64,000 bases of DNA from Myxococcus eversor (GTDB lineage Bacteria > Myxococcota > Myxococcia > Myxococcales > Myxococcaceae), in the NCBI RefSeq assembly GCF_010894455.1, contig NZ_JAAIXY010000013.1:62001-126000 (forward strand), in the 5' to 3' direction. This document shows, in pieces, positions 43,549 through 51,978 of this stretch. A program made the translations under genes and the position numbers. Each line of letters opens with the position of its first letter. The first letter of the stretch is position 1. The notes below the pieces were generated by a model, which worked only from the letters and a program-made list of their open reading frames with translations, did not search any database and was not told where the DNA came from.

Positions 43549-44193
43549 ATGAGGACTGTCAGCGCATTCAAGTGGGTCCCGCCGTTCGCTCAAGGTCTGG
43601 TGCGGGACCTTCGGGTGAGGTGGGCGCTCGAAGAGGCTGGATTGCCGTACCAGGTGAAGCTCATCGACAGCGCCGTCCAGGCCTCGGCGGACTATCGCGG
43701 GCTCCAACCCTTCGGGCAGGTGCCAGTGTTCGAGGAGGACGGCCTCGTCCTCTTCGAGTCGGGGGCCATCGCGTTGCACATCGCGCACAAGTGCGAAGTG
43801 CTCCTGCCGACGGATGCGGTGGGCAGGGCCCATGCGGTGACGTGGCTCTTCGCGGCGCTCAACTCCGTTGAAATCGCGATTCAGCCGCTCGCGGAGGTGG
43901 ACCTGTTCTTCCCCAACGAGGAGTGGGCGAAGCTGCGCAGGCCCGCGCTGGTGGAGGCGCTCCAGGAGCGGTTGGGTGAGCTCGCGGCACGGCTGGGGAC
44001 GCGCGAGTACCTGGAGGACCGCTTCACGGTGGGCGACCTGATGATGGTGACGGTGCTGCGCATCCTCCGTCACACGGACGTGCTCGACGGGTTTCCCACG
44101 TTGAAGGCGTACAAGGAGCGATGCGAGGCCCGGCCCGCGTTCCAGCGGGCACTGGAGGCGCAGATGGAGCCGTTCCAGAGACCCCGCGCCTGA
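43549..44193 (+). CDS. Glutathione S-transferase family protein
   Basis: ATG 43549 with GAGGAG about 12 bases upstream. The 214-residue product has an N-terminal thioredoxin-like domain (RVRWALEEAGLPYQVKLID ... LQPFGQVPVFEEDGLVLFESGAIALHIA) with the conserved cis-Pro in GQVPVF and the ES pair that binds glutathione. The C-terminal helical domain follows (FTVGDLMMVTVLRIL, with the N-capping Asp). It probably conjugates glutathione or related thiols in the cytoplasm. Substrate unknown. Confidence 0.9.
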   Translation: MRTVSAFKWVPPFAQGLVRDLRVRWALEEAGLPYQVKLIDSAVQASADYRGLQPFGQVPVFEEDGLVLFESGAIALHIAHKCEVLLPTDAVGRAHAVTWLFAALNSVEIAIQPLAEVDLFFPNEEWAKLRRPALVEALQERLGELAARLGTREYLEDRFTVGDLMMVTVLRILRHTDVLDGFPTLKAYKERCEARPAFQRALEAQMEPFQRPRA

Positions 44194-44203
44194 GGGGGAA
44201 CGG

Positions 44204-44638
44204 ATGAGGGCTCGACTTGGGATTCGGCTGGGATTGATGACGGCCTGCAGCAGTCGCCCGGGGATGGAATCTACTACGCGACCTATGGTTCCCCCTTGGG
44301 GGCCACCGTCCTGGTCGGGCCCAGCAACCGCAAGCGGTGCATTCCACCTCGATATGTGGTGGACGAGCGCGGGCGAGTGGTTCCCATCGCGGACTACCAC
44401 AGCCATCCGTGGGCCCCCTCCGAGATGTCGCCCGAGGACCGGCAGGCGGGCCTCCAGCGGTTCCTGATCCGCGTCCAGTTCGGACACGGACTGCACCATC
44501 ATGAAGCTGGTTCCCTGCGTCAACGAGTCTCGTCCTGGTGAGGCGTACGTGAGGCGAGGAATGCGGTGGGTGCTGATCGGCCCTATCAAGAATGAGGACA
44601 AGCGGTATGGGCGAATCACGGACGTCGGCAGCGAGTGA
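44204..44638 (+). pseudogene. Frameshifted lipoprotein with JAMM metalloprotease motif
   Basis: One gene can be read in three pieces. The start at ATG 44204 gives MRARLGIRLGLMTAC, a lipoprotein leader. Around 44255 the sense moves to the other frame (GDGIYYATYGSPLG ... ADYHSHPWAPSEMSPED). At about 44485 it returns to the first frame (DCTIMKLVPCVNESRPGE ... ITDVGSE), ending at TGA 44636-44638. The middle piece has a full JAMM-type motif, HSH then seven residues then SPED. The ATG follows the GST stop by 10 bases. Two frameshifts make it a pseudogene, unless they are sequencing errors. JAMM proteins are zinc isopeptidases or peptidases. Confidence 0.6.
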
Positions 44639-44656
44639 CGTTGGCGAGGTGACTGC

Positions 44657-45076
44657 ATGAAGCGCACGCTCCTGCTCCTGATGGTCCTGCCTGGATGTGC
44701 CCTCTTTCGCCCGGGGCCCCGCCCGGTTCAGGCGCCACCGGAGGAAGCGGCGCGGGTGGTGTTTCCTCGCGACCTGCCGGCCCAGGGGCTTCACGAATTG
44801 TCGGGCACCCTCGCCGCGGCCATTGCCCTGGCGACGGAGGACTTCCGCCCGTTGGGAGCCAAGCCACATCGCGGAGCCACACCGCTGGAGCAATGTCTCT
44901 ACAGGCGTGAAGCCTTCAACGTCTCCACCGCCCCAGGCCCAGGCGGCATCATGTTCGTTCGCTTTTCCTTCAGCCCGAGCAACTGCGCCGAGCACGAGCG
45001 GGAAATCGTCCTCGACATGGGCGCGACCTACGCAGTGGACGTCCCTGGCGCGAGAATCCTCGCCGTCCAGCGTTGA
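44657..45076 (+). CDS. Small lipoprotein, unknown function
   Basis: ATG 44657 directly after the decayed JAMM gene (18-base gap). Lipobox VLPGC in MKRTLLLLMVLPGC. The 139-residue product has a Pro-rich N-terminal linker, a compact domain with two Cys residues (EQCLYRREAFNV, SPSNCAEHEREI) and ends ARILAVQR. No family recognised. It may have been co-transcribed with the JAMM gene, suggesting a lost pair. Confidence 0.7.
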   Translation: MKRTLLLLMVLPGCALFRPGPRPVQAPPEEAARVVFPRDLPAQGLHELSGTLAAAIALATEDFRPLGAKPHRGATPLEQCLYRREAFNVSTAPGPGGIMFVRFSFSPSNCAEHEREIVLDMGATYAVDVPGARILAVQR

Positions 45077-45087
45077 GCACCCGCGCG

Positions 45088-45306
45088 TCACTTCTTCGGG
45101 CAGGAGAGGAGCGTGGGCACGCCCTCCTTGCATTCGCAGCCGAGCTCCGGAGAGAGGGTGCAGGTCTGGGTCTTGCTCTTCCCCGCGGAGCAAATGCAGG
45201 TGACGCGCGCCCGGGTGGCCGTGGCGGTGGTCTTCACCGAGACCAGGTTGAACTCGGGCGTGGTGCGCGTGCTGACGACCTCACAGGGAGCCGATGCCGA
45301 AGATGT
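45088..45306 (-). pseudogene. Truncated Cys-rich protein fragment without start codon
   Basis: This minus-strand frame runs from an in-frame TAG at 45307-45309 to TGA 45088-45090 and encodes 72 residues. They include FNLVSVKTTATATRARVTC, CTLSPELGCECKEG and a final LLSCPKK. The regular Cys spacing and G/C third positions look like real protein. There is no ATG; only an internal GTG is available. It sits 14 bases past the hydrolase stop, so the 5' end (and any signal peptide) has been lost, or the protein is very short. Confidence 0.5.
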
Positions 45307-45320
45307 CTAAAGGGGTGGAG

Positions 45321-47018
45321 CTAAGGGCCGGACCGGTCCACGGAGGGCGCCTTGTTCGCGGACGGCTCCATCCGCTCCGCGCGAAACCGACGCAGGCGAC
45401 GGCTGCTGACCAGCAACCCATCGACGCTCCCTGACGCCGCCCGCGTGAAAGTCATGGCGCCGAGCGAGCCGACGAACCGGTCCCCGCCCACGGGCTCCAG
45501 CATGACTTCGTCCCGTCGCGGCCAGCGCACCGCCAGCTTTCCGTCCGTGACGCGCACCGTGTACGTCATGTCGACCTCCTCGCTCCGGTACTGTCCGGCG
45601 AACACCGCCAGGTCCGTGGGCATGGGCGCGCTCAAGCGGATGAAGTCCCTCGTCGTGGGCCAGGAGTCCTTGATGCTCAGCTCGCGCGGGGCCTGGGGCT
45701 TCGGCGTCGCGAAGCGCCACACATGCTTCGACTCGCCGGGGCGGAACGCGCCCTCTCCAATGTGGACGAAGGGCTTGGTCGAGCCGACTTCGCGCAGCGC
45801 TCCGTCCTTGAACTCCAGGCGCACGACCTCGTCCGTCAAGGGACTCCAGTAGTTGCCGGCGAGCGCCGACAACTCCGCCTCCGGCAGCGCGACGGCGGGC
45901 GGCATCGTGTCCTTCAGGAGGTCACCCAGATACACCTCGGCCACCTTCCACGAGAGGTCCGTGGATGAAATCGAGCTGCCGTTGCAGAGCACGACGATGG
46001 CCAGTCGTTGGTCGGGGAAGAGGACGGCCTCCGTGCGGAAGCCGGATGCCATGCCGTCATGTCGCACCGTGCGCAGGCCGCGATGCTCCCCCAGATGCAA
46101 GCCACCGCCGTAACCCGTCTCGATGCCGTTGTTCAGCTTGCCGGAGGTCCGCATCAACGCCGTCAAGGCCGGCCCGCCGACGCGCCCGTCCATCAGGTTC
46201 TGCTCCCACTTCAGCACATCACCGACGGTGGAGAGCAGATTGCCGGGGCCGTAGTTGTCGGTGTTGGGCATGCTGATTCGCCAGCCACCCTCACGGGGCT
46301 CGTAGCCCGTGGCGCGCCTGGGAACGATGGCATTGTGGTCGTCCTGGAACCCGGTGTCGTTCATGCCGAGCGGCTTGAAGAACCGCTCATCGGCGAAGGC
46401 CCGGAGGGACTTGCCGGAGACGCGTCGCACGATGACCGCCAGCAACGTGTACGCGGCATTGCCGTACAGAATCTCCGTCCCCGGCTCGAAGTTCACACCG
46501 CGTTGCCGGGGCAGCGCCCAGAGGACGTCCGCCTCGGTGCTCAGGTCGTCGCCGCGCCAGCCGGCGAGGCTCATCAGCTGGCCCTGCTCGCGCAACCCGT
46601 TGGTGTGGTGCATCAGGTGCGCGAGGGTGATGGTCTTGCCGTAGGCGGGTATCTCCGGCACGTATTGGCGGAGGTCGTCGTCCAGCGACAGCTTGCCCTC
46701 CTGTGCCAGCAGCCCGATGGAGAACGCGGTGAACTGCTTGGAGATGGAGGCCATGTTGAAGACGGAGCCCGGCGTGATGGGGACGTCGTACTCCAGATTC
46801 GCCATGCCGTAGCCCCGCGCGTAGTCCAGCACGCCGTTGCGAGAGACTCCCACCGCGCAGCCGGGCGAGGCCTTGCCGCTCCAGGGCGAGAAGATGGCGT
46901 CGACGCGGGTGTGACGCTGTGACCGCGAGCCTCGTGGTGTCTGGGCACTGGCGATGGTTCCTGGCACGAGCCACTGAGTGACGAGCGCCAGCAGAAGAAG
47001 GGAACGGGGAAGTCGCAT
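45321..47018 (-). CDS. Secreted serine beta-lactamase-family hydrolase (class C type)
   Basis: ATG 47018 (MRLPRSLLLLALVTQWLVPG, signal peptide); the frame is open upstream without protein character. The 565-residue product has the serine beta-lactamase/DD-peptidase motifs: SISK at 91-94 (catalytic Ser91, Lys94), YGN in ILYGNAAYTLL, and HDGMASGF in the place of the KTG/HxG motif. The last ~190 residues form a beta-rich accessory domain. Such proteins may be esterases, peptidases or beta-lactamases. The motif set alone does not tell which. Confidence 0.88.
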   Translation of the reverse strand: MRLPRSLLLLALVTQWLVPGTIASAQTPRGSRSQRHTRVDAIFSPWSGKASPGCAVGVSRNGVLDYARGYGMANLEYDVPITPGSVFNMASISKQFTAFSIGLLAQEGKLSLDDDLRQYVPEIPAYGKTITLAHLMHHTNGLREQGQLMSLAGWRGDDLSTEADVLWALPRQRGVNFEPGTEILYGNAAYTLLAVIVRRVSGKSLRAFADERFFKPLGMNDTGFQDDHNAIVPRRATGYEPREGGWRISMPNTDNYGPGNLLSTVGDVLKWEQNLMDGRVGGPALTALMRTSGKLNNGIETGYGGGLHLGEHRGLRTVRHDGMASGFRTEAVLFPDQRLAIVVLCNGSSISSTDLSWKVAEVYLGDLLKDTMPPAVALPEAELSALAGNYWSPLTDEVVRLEFKDGALREVGSTKPFVHIGEGAFRPGESKHVWRFATPKPQAPRELSIKDSWPTTRDFIRLSAPMPTDLAVFAGQYRSEEVDMTYTVRVTDGKLAVRWPRRDEVMLEPVGGDRFVGSLGAMTFTRAASGSVDGLLVSSRRLRRFRAERMEPSANKAPSVDRSGP

Positions 47019-47343
47019 GCGAAAGAGGCTCCTCGAGCAGGGCGCGGAGGCGCCCGTCGTGAGCGAAAGGATTCCCGAGCCTCCAGCGACGAGCAGGGCA
47101 TATCTGCGAAGCCCCACCCGGCATCGGTGAGCCGCGCGATTCAGGCGGTGAGCCGCGAAGAGCGATCGCCTCGGACCGTGGGGTGACGCCCGCTCGCCTG
47201 GCGGTCCATGGCCCGACTCCGGTGTGACGCGAGACATTCGCGCCCGGCGCCCGTTCTCCTCCCTGGAGCCTCACGTACGATGAGGTCGACCCTCACCGCT
47301 CTCTCGACATGCGTCCTCGTACGGGACCAGACCGCGCGCACTC
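47019..47343. other. Divergent promoter region between two hydrolase genes
   Basis: 325 bases between the two beta-lactamase-family genes, which face away from each other. No gene or strong inverted repeat is seen. The shared region may co-regulate the pair. Confidence 0.4.
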
Positions 47344-48555
47344 ATGCACTCGAAAGCACGCTGGACCTTCCTCCTGGGCTTCCTCTTCATGGGCTGCGCC
47401 AGTTCCTCGCCAGGACCTCAGCGTTGTTCCGAGCGGTCGCCCTATCAGGGGCCGGCGCTGCGCACCGCGCCTGAGTCCATCTGGCCGACGCTCGCTCCAC
47501 GGCGACCCATCACCGGAGTCCTCGATGCGGGGCTCACCCAGGCCCTGGACACCGCGTTGGACGCCGTCCTCCGGCAGGTCCCCGCCGCCAGCGTCGCGGT
47601 CGCCGTGCCGGGACAGGGACTGTGGACCGCGACTCGTGGGAAGTCGCGGACCGACACGCAGGAACCAGTGGACTCCGCCTCCCTGTTCCAGGTCGCCAGC
47701 GTGACGAAGAGCTTCACGGCGATGCTCGCGGGCCAGCTCGTTCAAGAGGGGCGCCTTCGCTGGGACACTCCGGTCTCCACCTGGTTCCCCGAGGTGCCCG
47801 GCACTGAGTTGATGACCCTGGAGGACCTGCTCGAACACACCCACGGCCTGGTGAGCTTCAATGCCCTGCCCGGTTTCGAGGACGGCCCTTACCGCTCCCC
47901 CGAGGAGTTGATTCGTCTCTCCGCCGAGCAGCCTCCCCAGTTCTGTCCGGGCGGGAACTGGGCATACAGCAACACGGGCTACGTCATGCTCGGACGCATC
48001 CTGGAGCAGGTGGAGGGCAAGCCTTTCAGCGTCCTCCTCCAGGACCGACTCCTTCGTCCGCTCGGATTGGCGCACACGGAGTTCAGGGCAGCGGGCCTCC
48101 CCCTCACCCAGGTCGTCGTCGGTCATGTGGCGGGGGCTCCCGTCACCGACCTCGACTACGCCACCCCATACAGCGCGGGCGGGCTGGCCTCGACGGCGGA
48201 GGACCTCGTGCGCTTCTGGCACGCGCTGCTGCCCGGCGAGGTGTTGGCGCCCGCGACGGTTCGAGGCCTGTTCCAGGACATGCACTCCATGGACGTCATG
48301 TACCCGCCGACGCAGCCGGGCAGCACGATGTTCTACGGGCGAGGCGTCCAGCTCTACGACGTGCCGACGGGCCCTGGCCTCATGCTTGGCCACAGCGGAG
48401 GCATCAAGGGCTTCTCCTCGGTGGTGGCCTATGTCGTGGAGGACGATGTCTTCGTGTCCGTCGTCTTCAATGACAGCCAGGTCTCGGCCGAGGCGGGACT
48501 GTGGGCCCTCGTGCGCGCCTTGCGCGAGCACCGCGATGCCCAGGCCTTGCCTTGA
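47344..48555 (+). CDS. Serine beta-lactamase-family lipoprotein hydrolase
   Basis: ATG 47344; lipobox LFMGC. The 403-residue product has SVTK at 119-122 (catalytic Ser119, Lys122), YSN in WAYSNTGYVML and HSGGIKGF near residue 350, all in the order of class C beta-lactamase/DD-peptidase family enzymes. It lacks the extra C-terminal domain of the divergent neighbour and is not close to it in sequence by eye. It is attached to the membrane by its lipid. Convergent with the WD40-type gene; the gap is 10 bases. Confidence 0.9.
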   Translation: MHSKARWTFLLGFLFMGCASSSPGPQRCSERSPYQGPALRTAPESIWPTLAPRRPITGVLDAGLTQALDTALDAVLRQVPAASVAVAVPGQGLWTATRGKSRTDTQEPVDSASLFQVASVTKSFTAMLAGQLVQEGRLRWDTPVSTWFPEVPGTELMTLEDLLEHTHGLVSFNALPGFEDGPYRSPEELIRLSAEQPPQFCPGGNWAYSNTGYVMLGRILEQVEGKPFSVLLQDRLLRPLGLAHTEFRAAGLPLTQVVVGHVAGAPVTDLDYATPYSAGGLASTAEDLVRFWHALLPGEVLAPATVRGLFQDMHSMDVMYPPTQPGSTMFYGRGVQLYDVPTGPGLMLGHSGGIKGFSSVVAYVVEDDVFVSVVFNDSQVSAEAGLWALVRALREHRDAQALP

Positions 48556-48565
48556 CAGTCAGCGC

Positions 48566-49507
48566 TCAGGAAGGGGAGGCGATGCCCCACAAGCCCACGG
48601 TGCCGTCGGGCTCGCCCCACGCCACCGTCGTCCCGTCCGGGCTGAAGACCGCGTTGCTGCCATAGAAGTCGTTGTCGACCTCGTAGCGGAACACCCGGGC
48701 GCCCTCGTCCACACCGAGCACGAGGAAGCCGAACTTCGTCACCGCGAGCAGCCCGCCATCCGGACTGAAGGCCGCGTGGCGTGAGCCCGGCACGGGGCCC
48801 GACAGCGTTCCGCCCAGGCTCCAGTCGCCCACGTGGAAGCGCTGGATGCGGGGACCCGTCGTCGTCGCGACGAGCTGCTCGCCCGAGGGGTCGAAGGCGA
48901 CATTCACGAACTGTTCTTCCTCTTCCGCGTGGACGTGCGCGAGCTGGCCCGTCCTGGCGTTCCAGAGGACGACCCGCCCCCGGAGACAGGCGGCGGCGAG
49001 CCACTGCCCGTCGGGAGAGAAGGCGAGCCCCACGACCTCCTGCTGTGGCCCCGCGAGCCTGCCCAGGGCCGTCCAGGTCCCGGTGTCCCAGAGGAGCACG
49101 CCGCTCCCCTGGTCATGCATGGCCAGCCGGGTGCCATCCGCGCTGGCGACGAGGCCCCAGGACTCATGGTCGGGGAGCTTCGCCTGACGCAGGAGCGCGC
49201 CGCAGGACTCGGCGTACAGGCCCAGCTCGAAGCGGGTGTTCGTCACCGCGATGCCCCCGAGCGCGGGCAGCGCCTGCATCGCGACGCCTTTGGGAACGAC
49301 AACCTCTCCGGCCAGGGACTCCCGTCGTCCCTCCTGCCAGTGCCACCAGCGCAGCCGCTCATCTCCCCGGTGCTCCAGGGTCACCAGCAGGTGGCCGCTC
49401 GGAGAGAAGCCGACCTTCTGGTACTCGGCCCGCTGTTGGCTGGGAGTACCCCAGCGACCCAGGAGCGACCAGCGGTTGCCATTGTCGGGACGCAGCACCT
49501 GCTTCAT
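48566..49507 (-). CDS. WD40-type beta-propeller protein
   Basis: Start ATG 49507 (MKQVLRPDNGN) is preferred because a terminator-like hairpin (49534-49565) lies between it and the preceding gene; ATG 49579 is in frame. The 313-residue product has repeated propeller blades with the SPDG/DPSG and W-D/N signatures: KVGFSPSGHLLVTL, GLAFSPDGQWLAAACLRG, NVAFDPSGEQLVATT, HAAFSPDGGLLAV and AVFSPDGTTVAWG. No signal peptide. It is probably a cytoplasmic protein-interaction scaffold. It follows the pretoxin-like gene on the same strand. Confidence 0.83.
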   Translation of the reverse strand: MKQVLRPDNGNRWSLLGRWGTPSQQRAEYQKVGFSPSGHLLVTLEHRGDERLRWWHWQEGRRESLAGEVVVPKGVAMQALPALGGIAVTNTRFELGLYAESCGALLRQAKLPDHESWGLVASADGTRLAMHDQGSGVLLWDTGTWTALGRLAGPQQEVVGLAFSPDGQWLAAACLRGRVVLWNARTGQLAHVHAEEEEQFVNVAFDPSGEQLVATTTGPRIQRFHVGDWSLGGTLSGPVPGSRHAAFSPDGGLLAVTKFGFLVLGVDEGARVFRYEVDNDFYGSNAVFSPDGTTVAWGEPDGTVGLWGIASPS

Positions 49508-49533
49508 CACCACACCACCTCGCATCGAAACCC

Positions 49534-49565
49534 CGAGGCCACCCGCATGGTCCGGGGTGGCCTCG
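49534..49565 (-). terminator. Hairpin terminator after the pretoxin-like gene
   Basis: CGAGGCCACCC and GGGTGGCCTCG form a perfect 11-bp stem with a 10-nt loop, 18 bases after the stop of the 49583-51970 gene. The minus-strand downstream sequence GGGGTTTCG has a short T-run. It separates the three-gene cassette from the WD40 gene. Confidence 0.7.
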
Positions 49566-49582
49566 AGGTGGGTCATCATGCA

Positions 49583-51970
49583 CTACGGCAACAGGTCGAA
49601 GTGCGTCTGCTTGCCCCAGTACTTCTCCAGCTCCAGCAGCTCCTGGCCGAACTCGTCCAGGTCATTGGGGTTGCGATTCACCATGGACGCGAACCAGTTG
49701 CGTATCTGCTTGCTCACGCCGATGGTGTCGTCCGCCCACTCAGGCAGGCTGAAGACGTACTCGACACTCCCGAGGTCATCCTCGATGGTGACGCCGGTCA
49801 CCTTGACCGTGATGGCATCCCGGTTGGTGTTTCCCTTCACGCTGGTGATTTCCCGCCGGAAGTACGGCGGCTTCGTCGACGTCCCCGGGGAGATGCGGAC
49901 CACGGAGAAGTCGTCGTGCACCCAGTTTCCGTCCGCGTTCTTGGTGAAGCCCCTGGCCTGGAGTTCGGCCTCCAACTGGGCCACCGTCTTGCCCTTCATG
50001 GTGCCCATGCTCTTGACGTGCCCGCCATTGGCCACCGCGTGACTCCTCTTCGCGGCGGGAATCTGGAGCATCGACAGCTTCTCCAACTGGAGCAGTCCCG
50101 CCTTCTTGAGGTGCTTGGCCAGGCGCTGGACGGCGGAGTCTCCCAGGCCATTGAGGAGTCGCTCCACGTCCTTGCCGGACAGGCCGTCCACGTGGTCGAT
50201 GGCTTCCTGCCCCAGCCGCTCCACCAGCTCCTCGCGCTTCACCTTGTCGGGGATGTCGTACCAGCGCTTGATGAGGGCCTCGCAGCGGTCCGCCACGACC
50301 TTGCCCACCGGCGTCACCGCGTTGCCGACGGCGCGCCAGAACCGGCCGGTGCCGACGACCATGCCCATGGCGGTGAACACGCGCTCGCCCGTGGACAGCT
50401 GCGTCCCGTTGGGCATGCACGTCTCCCAGCCGGTGATGACCTCGCAGAAGTCGATGAAGTCACCGACGGGCGTCATGCCGACGCCGAAGAGCGCCACCTC
50501 CTTGATGATGACCTGGGCCGAGTCGCCGATGCTCAAGAGCGTGGAGATGATGCTCGGGTCCTCCGCCGCCGCGCCGTCCTCCACGGACTGCCAGCCGCCG
50601 TGGAGCCCGTCGAGCGTGTTGAGGATTTCGTTCTGCTGCGCCGTCGGCGCGTCGCCCTGCCAGAGGTTGAGGTTGGACTGGAGGCCGTCCGCCTGATGCG
50701 CTGCCTCGGGGCGCTTGCGCAGGTAGGCGATGAGCGACTTCGTCGACGGGCGCACCGGGGTGTCCAGGAACCAGCCGGCCTCGTCCATGTACTCGCGCAC
50801 GACGTTCCACACCATGTCGCGGGCGTTGATGAAGGCACCGACCTCCTCCATCGACACGCTGGCGCGGCTCTGGATGGCCTTCTCGAAGATGTCCTGGTTC
50901 TGCCGCCAGCTCCGGACGATGGTCATGAAGCCGCCGCGGTTGACCACCACGCCGGCGCTCCGCGTGGTCTCCAACTGCTGCAGCACCTGCGTCGCATAGG
51001 CGAGGTAGGGGTCGTTGTCCGGGTCGAAGTCGTCACCCACGTCCAGGTCCGGCGCTTCCACCTCGGGGATGGAGCCGGGGTCCAGGTCCGGGTCATACGT
51101 CCCTGAGTCGCCCAGGTCCGGGGAGCCCGTGGGAGGTGTCCCGGCGAGCCAGTCATCCAGGCCGCCCATCTGCCCTCGGAAGTCGGACATGATGCGGTTG
51201 ATCTCCGTGCGGAGCGCCGCCAGGTCTTCCTTCAAGTCCCGCAGCAACTGCTGGAGCTGGCTGAGGACGCGCGGGTCCACGCCCCCATAGCGCGACAGGA
51301 TGTCGCTGAGGTCCGCCTCGGTGATGGAGTCGAGCGGGCGCTTGGACAGCTCGTCGATTTCGCCCTTCAGCTCGGCGAGCAGGTCGAGCTCCGCCTGGGC
51401 CAGCGCGAGGTCCCCGTGGATGCTCAACAACTGCCACTTGCGGTCCTCCAGCACCTTCTCGAGGTTGGCCAGGTTCTCCGACAGGCGGGGGTTGATCTCC
51501 TTCAAGTCCAGCGCCACGGACGTGGTGCCCGAGTAGGCGGTGCCACGGCGCTTGACGAGGAAGAGGGGCCGGGCCGTCAGCCCACCGGTCTCCAGTTGCA
51601 CGACGTCATCGGTGATGACGCAGCTCTGGTCGGGCTGCGCGAGCATGACGTTGAAGTAGAACTGGTTGGCACCCCAGCGCAGCAGGGTGGCGTTGAAGGG
51701 GGCTGCGAAGAGGTTGGAGTCGTTGCCGTGGGCGTCGACCCGGTAGTTGCCGGCAACCGTCCGGGTCGGCAGCGGCATCGAGTTGATGGAGAAGTTGGCC
51801 TGCCCCTCTTGATAGAGCCGGCTCGTGTCCTGACAGCTGCCTTCGCTGCGGTAGGACGTGGACCGCCAGGCAATCACGTAGTCGCGATAGGTGGTGGCGA
51901 GCGCGGTGGCGGGCGCGAGGACCGCGCAGGACAACAGCAGGGCGAGTGCTCGAAGGATGGATGAAGTCAT
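49583..51970 (-). CDS. Exported protein with coiled coil, pretoxin-like segment and C-terminal toxin-like domain
   Basis: ATG 51970 gives a signal peptide (MTSSILRALALLLSCAVLAP); GAGG lies 7 bases upstream. The product is 795 aa. An N-terminal beta-rich head (with CQDTSRLYQEGQANF) is followed by a coiled coil (RKWQLLSIHGDLALAQAELD ... LRTEINRIMSDF) and an acidic Asp-Pro linker. A helical region then leads to FGVGMTPVGDFIDFCEVITG, NGTQLSTGERVFTAMG, a pattern like the pretoxin (PT-TG) segments of polymorphic toxins. The last ~120 residues (KGKTVAQLEAELQARGF ... HDDFSVVRISPG) would be the toxin domain. No immunity gene is certain; the WD40 gene is next. Last gene of a three-gene operon (8-base gap). 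Confidence 0.7.
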   Translation of the reverse strand: MTSSILRALALLLSCAVLAPATALATTYRDYVIAWRSTSYRSEGSCQDTSRLYQEGQANFSINSMPLPTRTVAGNYRVDAHGNDSNLFAAPFNATLLRWGANQFYFNVMLAQPDQSCVITDDVVQLETGGLTARPLFLVKRRGTAYSGTTSVALDLKEINPRLSENLANLEKVLEDRKWQLLSIHGDLALAQAELDLLAELKGEIDELSKRPLDSITEADLSDILSRYGGVDPRVLSQLQQLLRDLKEDLAALRTEINRIMSDFRGQMGGLDDWLAGTPPTGSPDLGDSGTYDPDLDPGSIPEVEAPDLDVGDDFDPDNDPYLAYATQVLQQLETTRSAGVVVNRGGFMTIVRSWRQNQDIFEKAIQSRASVSMEEVGAFINARDMVWNVVREYMDEAGWFLDTPVRPSTKSLIAYLRKRPEAAHQADGLQSNLNLWQGDAPTAQQNEILNTLDGLHGGWQSVEDGAAAEDPSIISTLLSIGDSAQVIIKEVALFGVGMTPVGDFIDFCEVITGWETCMPNGTQLSTGERVFTAMGMVVGTGRFWRAVGNAVTPVGKVVADRCEALIKRWYDIPDKVKREELVERLGQEAIDHVDGLSGKDVERLLNGLGDSAVQRLAKHLKKAGLLQLEKLSMLQIPAAKRSHAVANGGHVKSMGTMKGKTVAQLEAELQARGFTKNADGNWVHDDFSVVRISPGTSTKPPYFRREITSVKGNTNRDAITVKVTGVTIEDDLGSVEYVFSLPEWADDTIGVSKQIRNWFASMVNRNPNDLDEFGQELLELEKYWGKQTHFDLLP

Positions 51971-51978
51971 GACGGGCC

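Noticed and set aside
42805-44667. 620-codon minus-strand frame spanning the GST and DUF2490 region
   Set aside because: Covers two convincing genes in other frames and lacks motifs or a ribosome site.
48833-51106. 757-codon plus-strand open frame opposite the WD40 and pretoxin-like genes
   Set aside because: Shadow of two minus-strand genes; composition is not protein-like.
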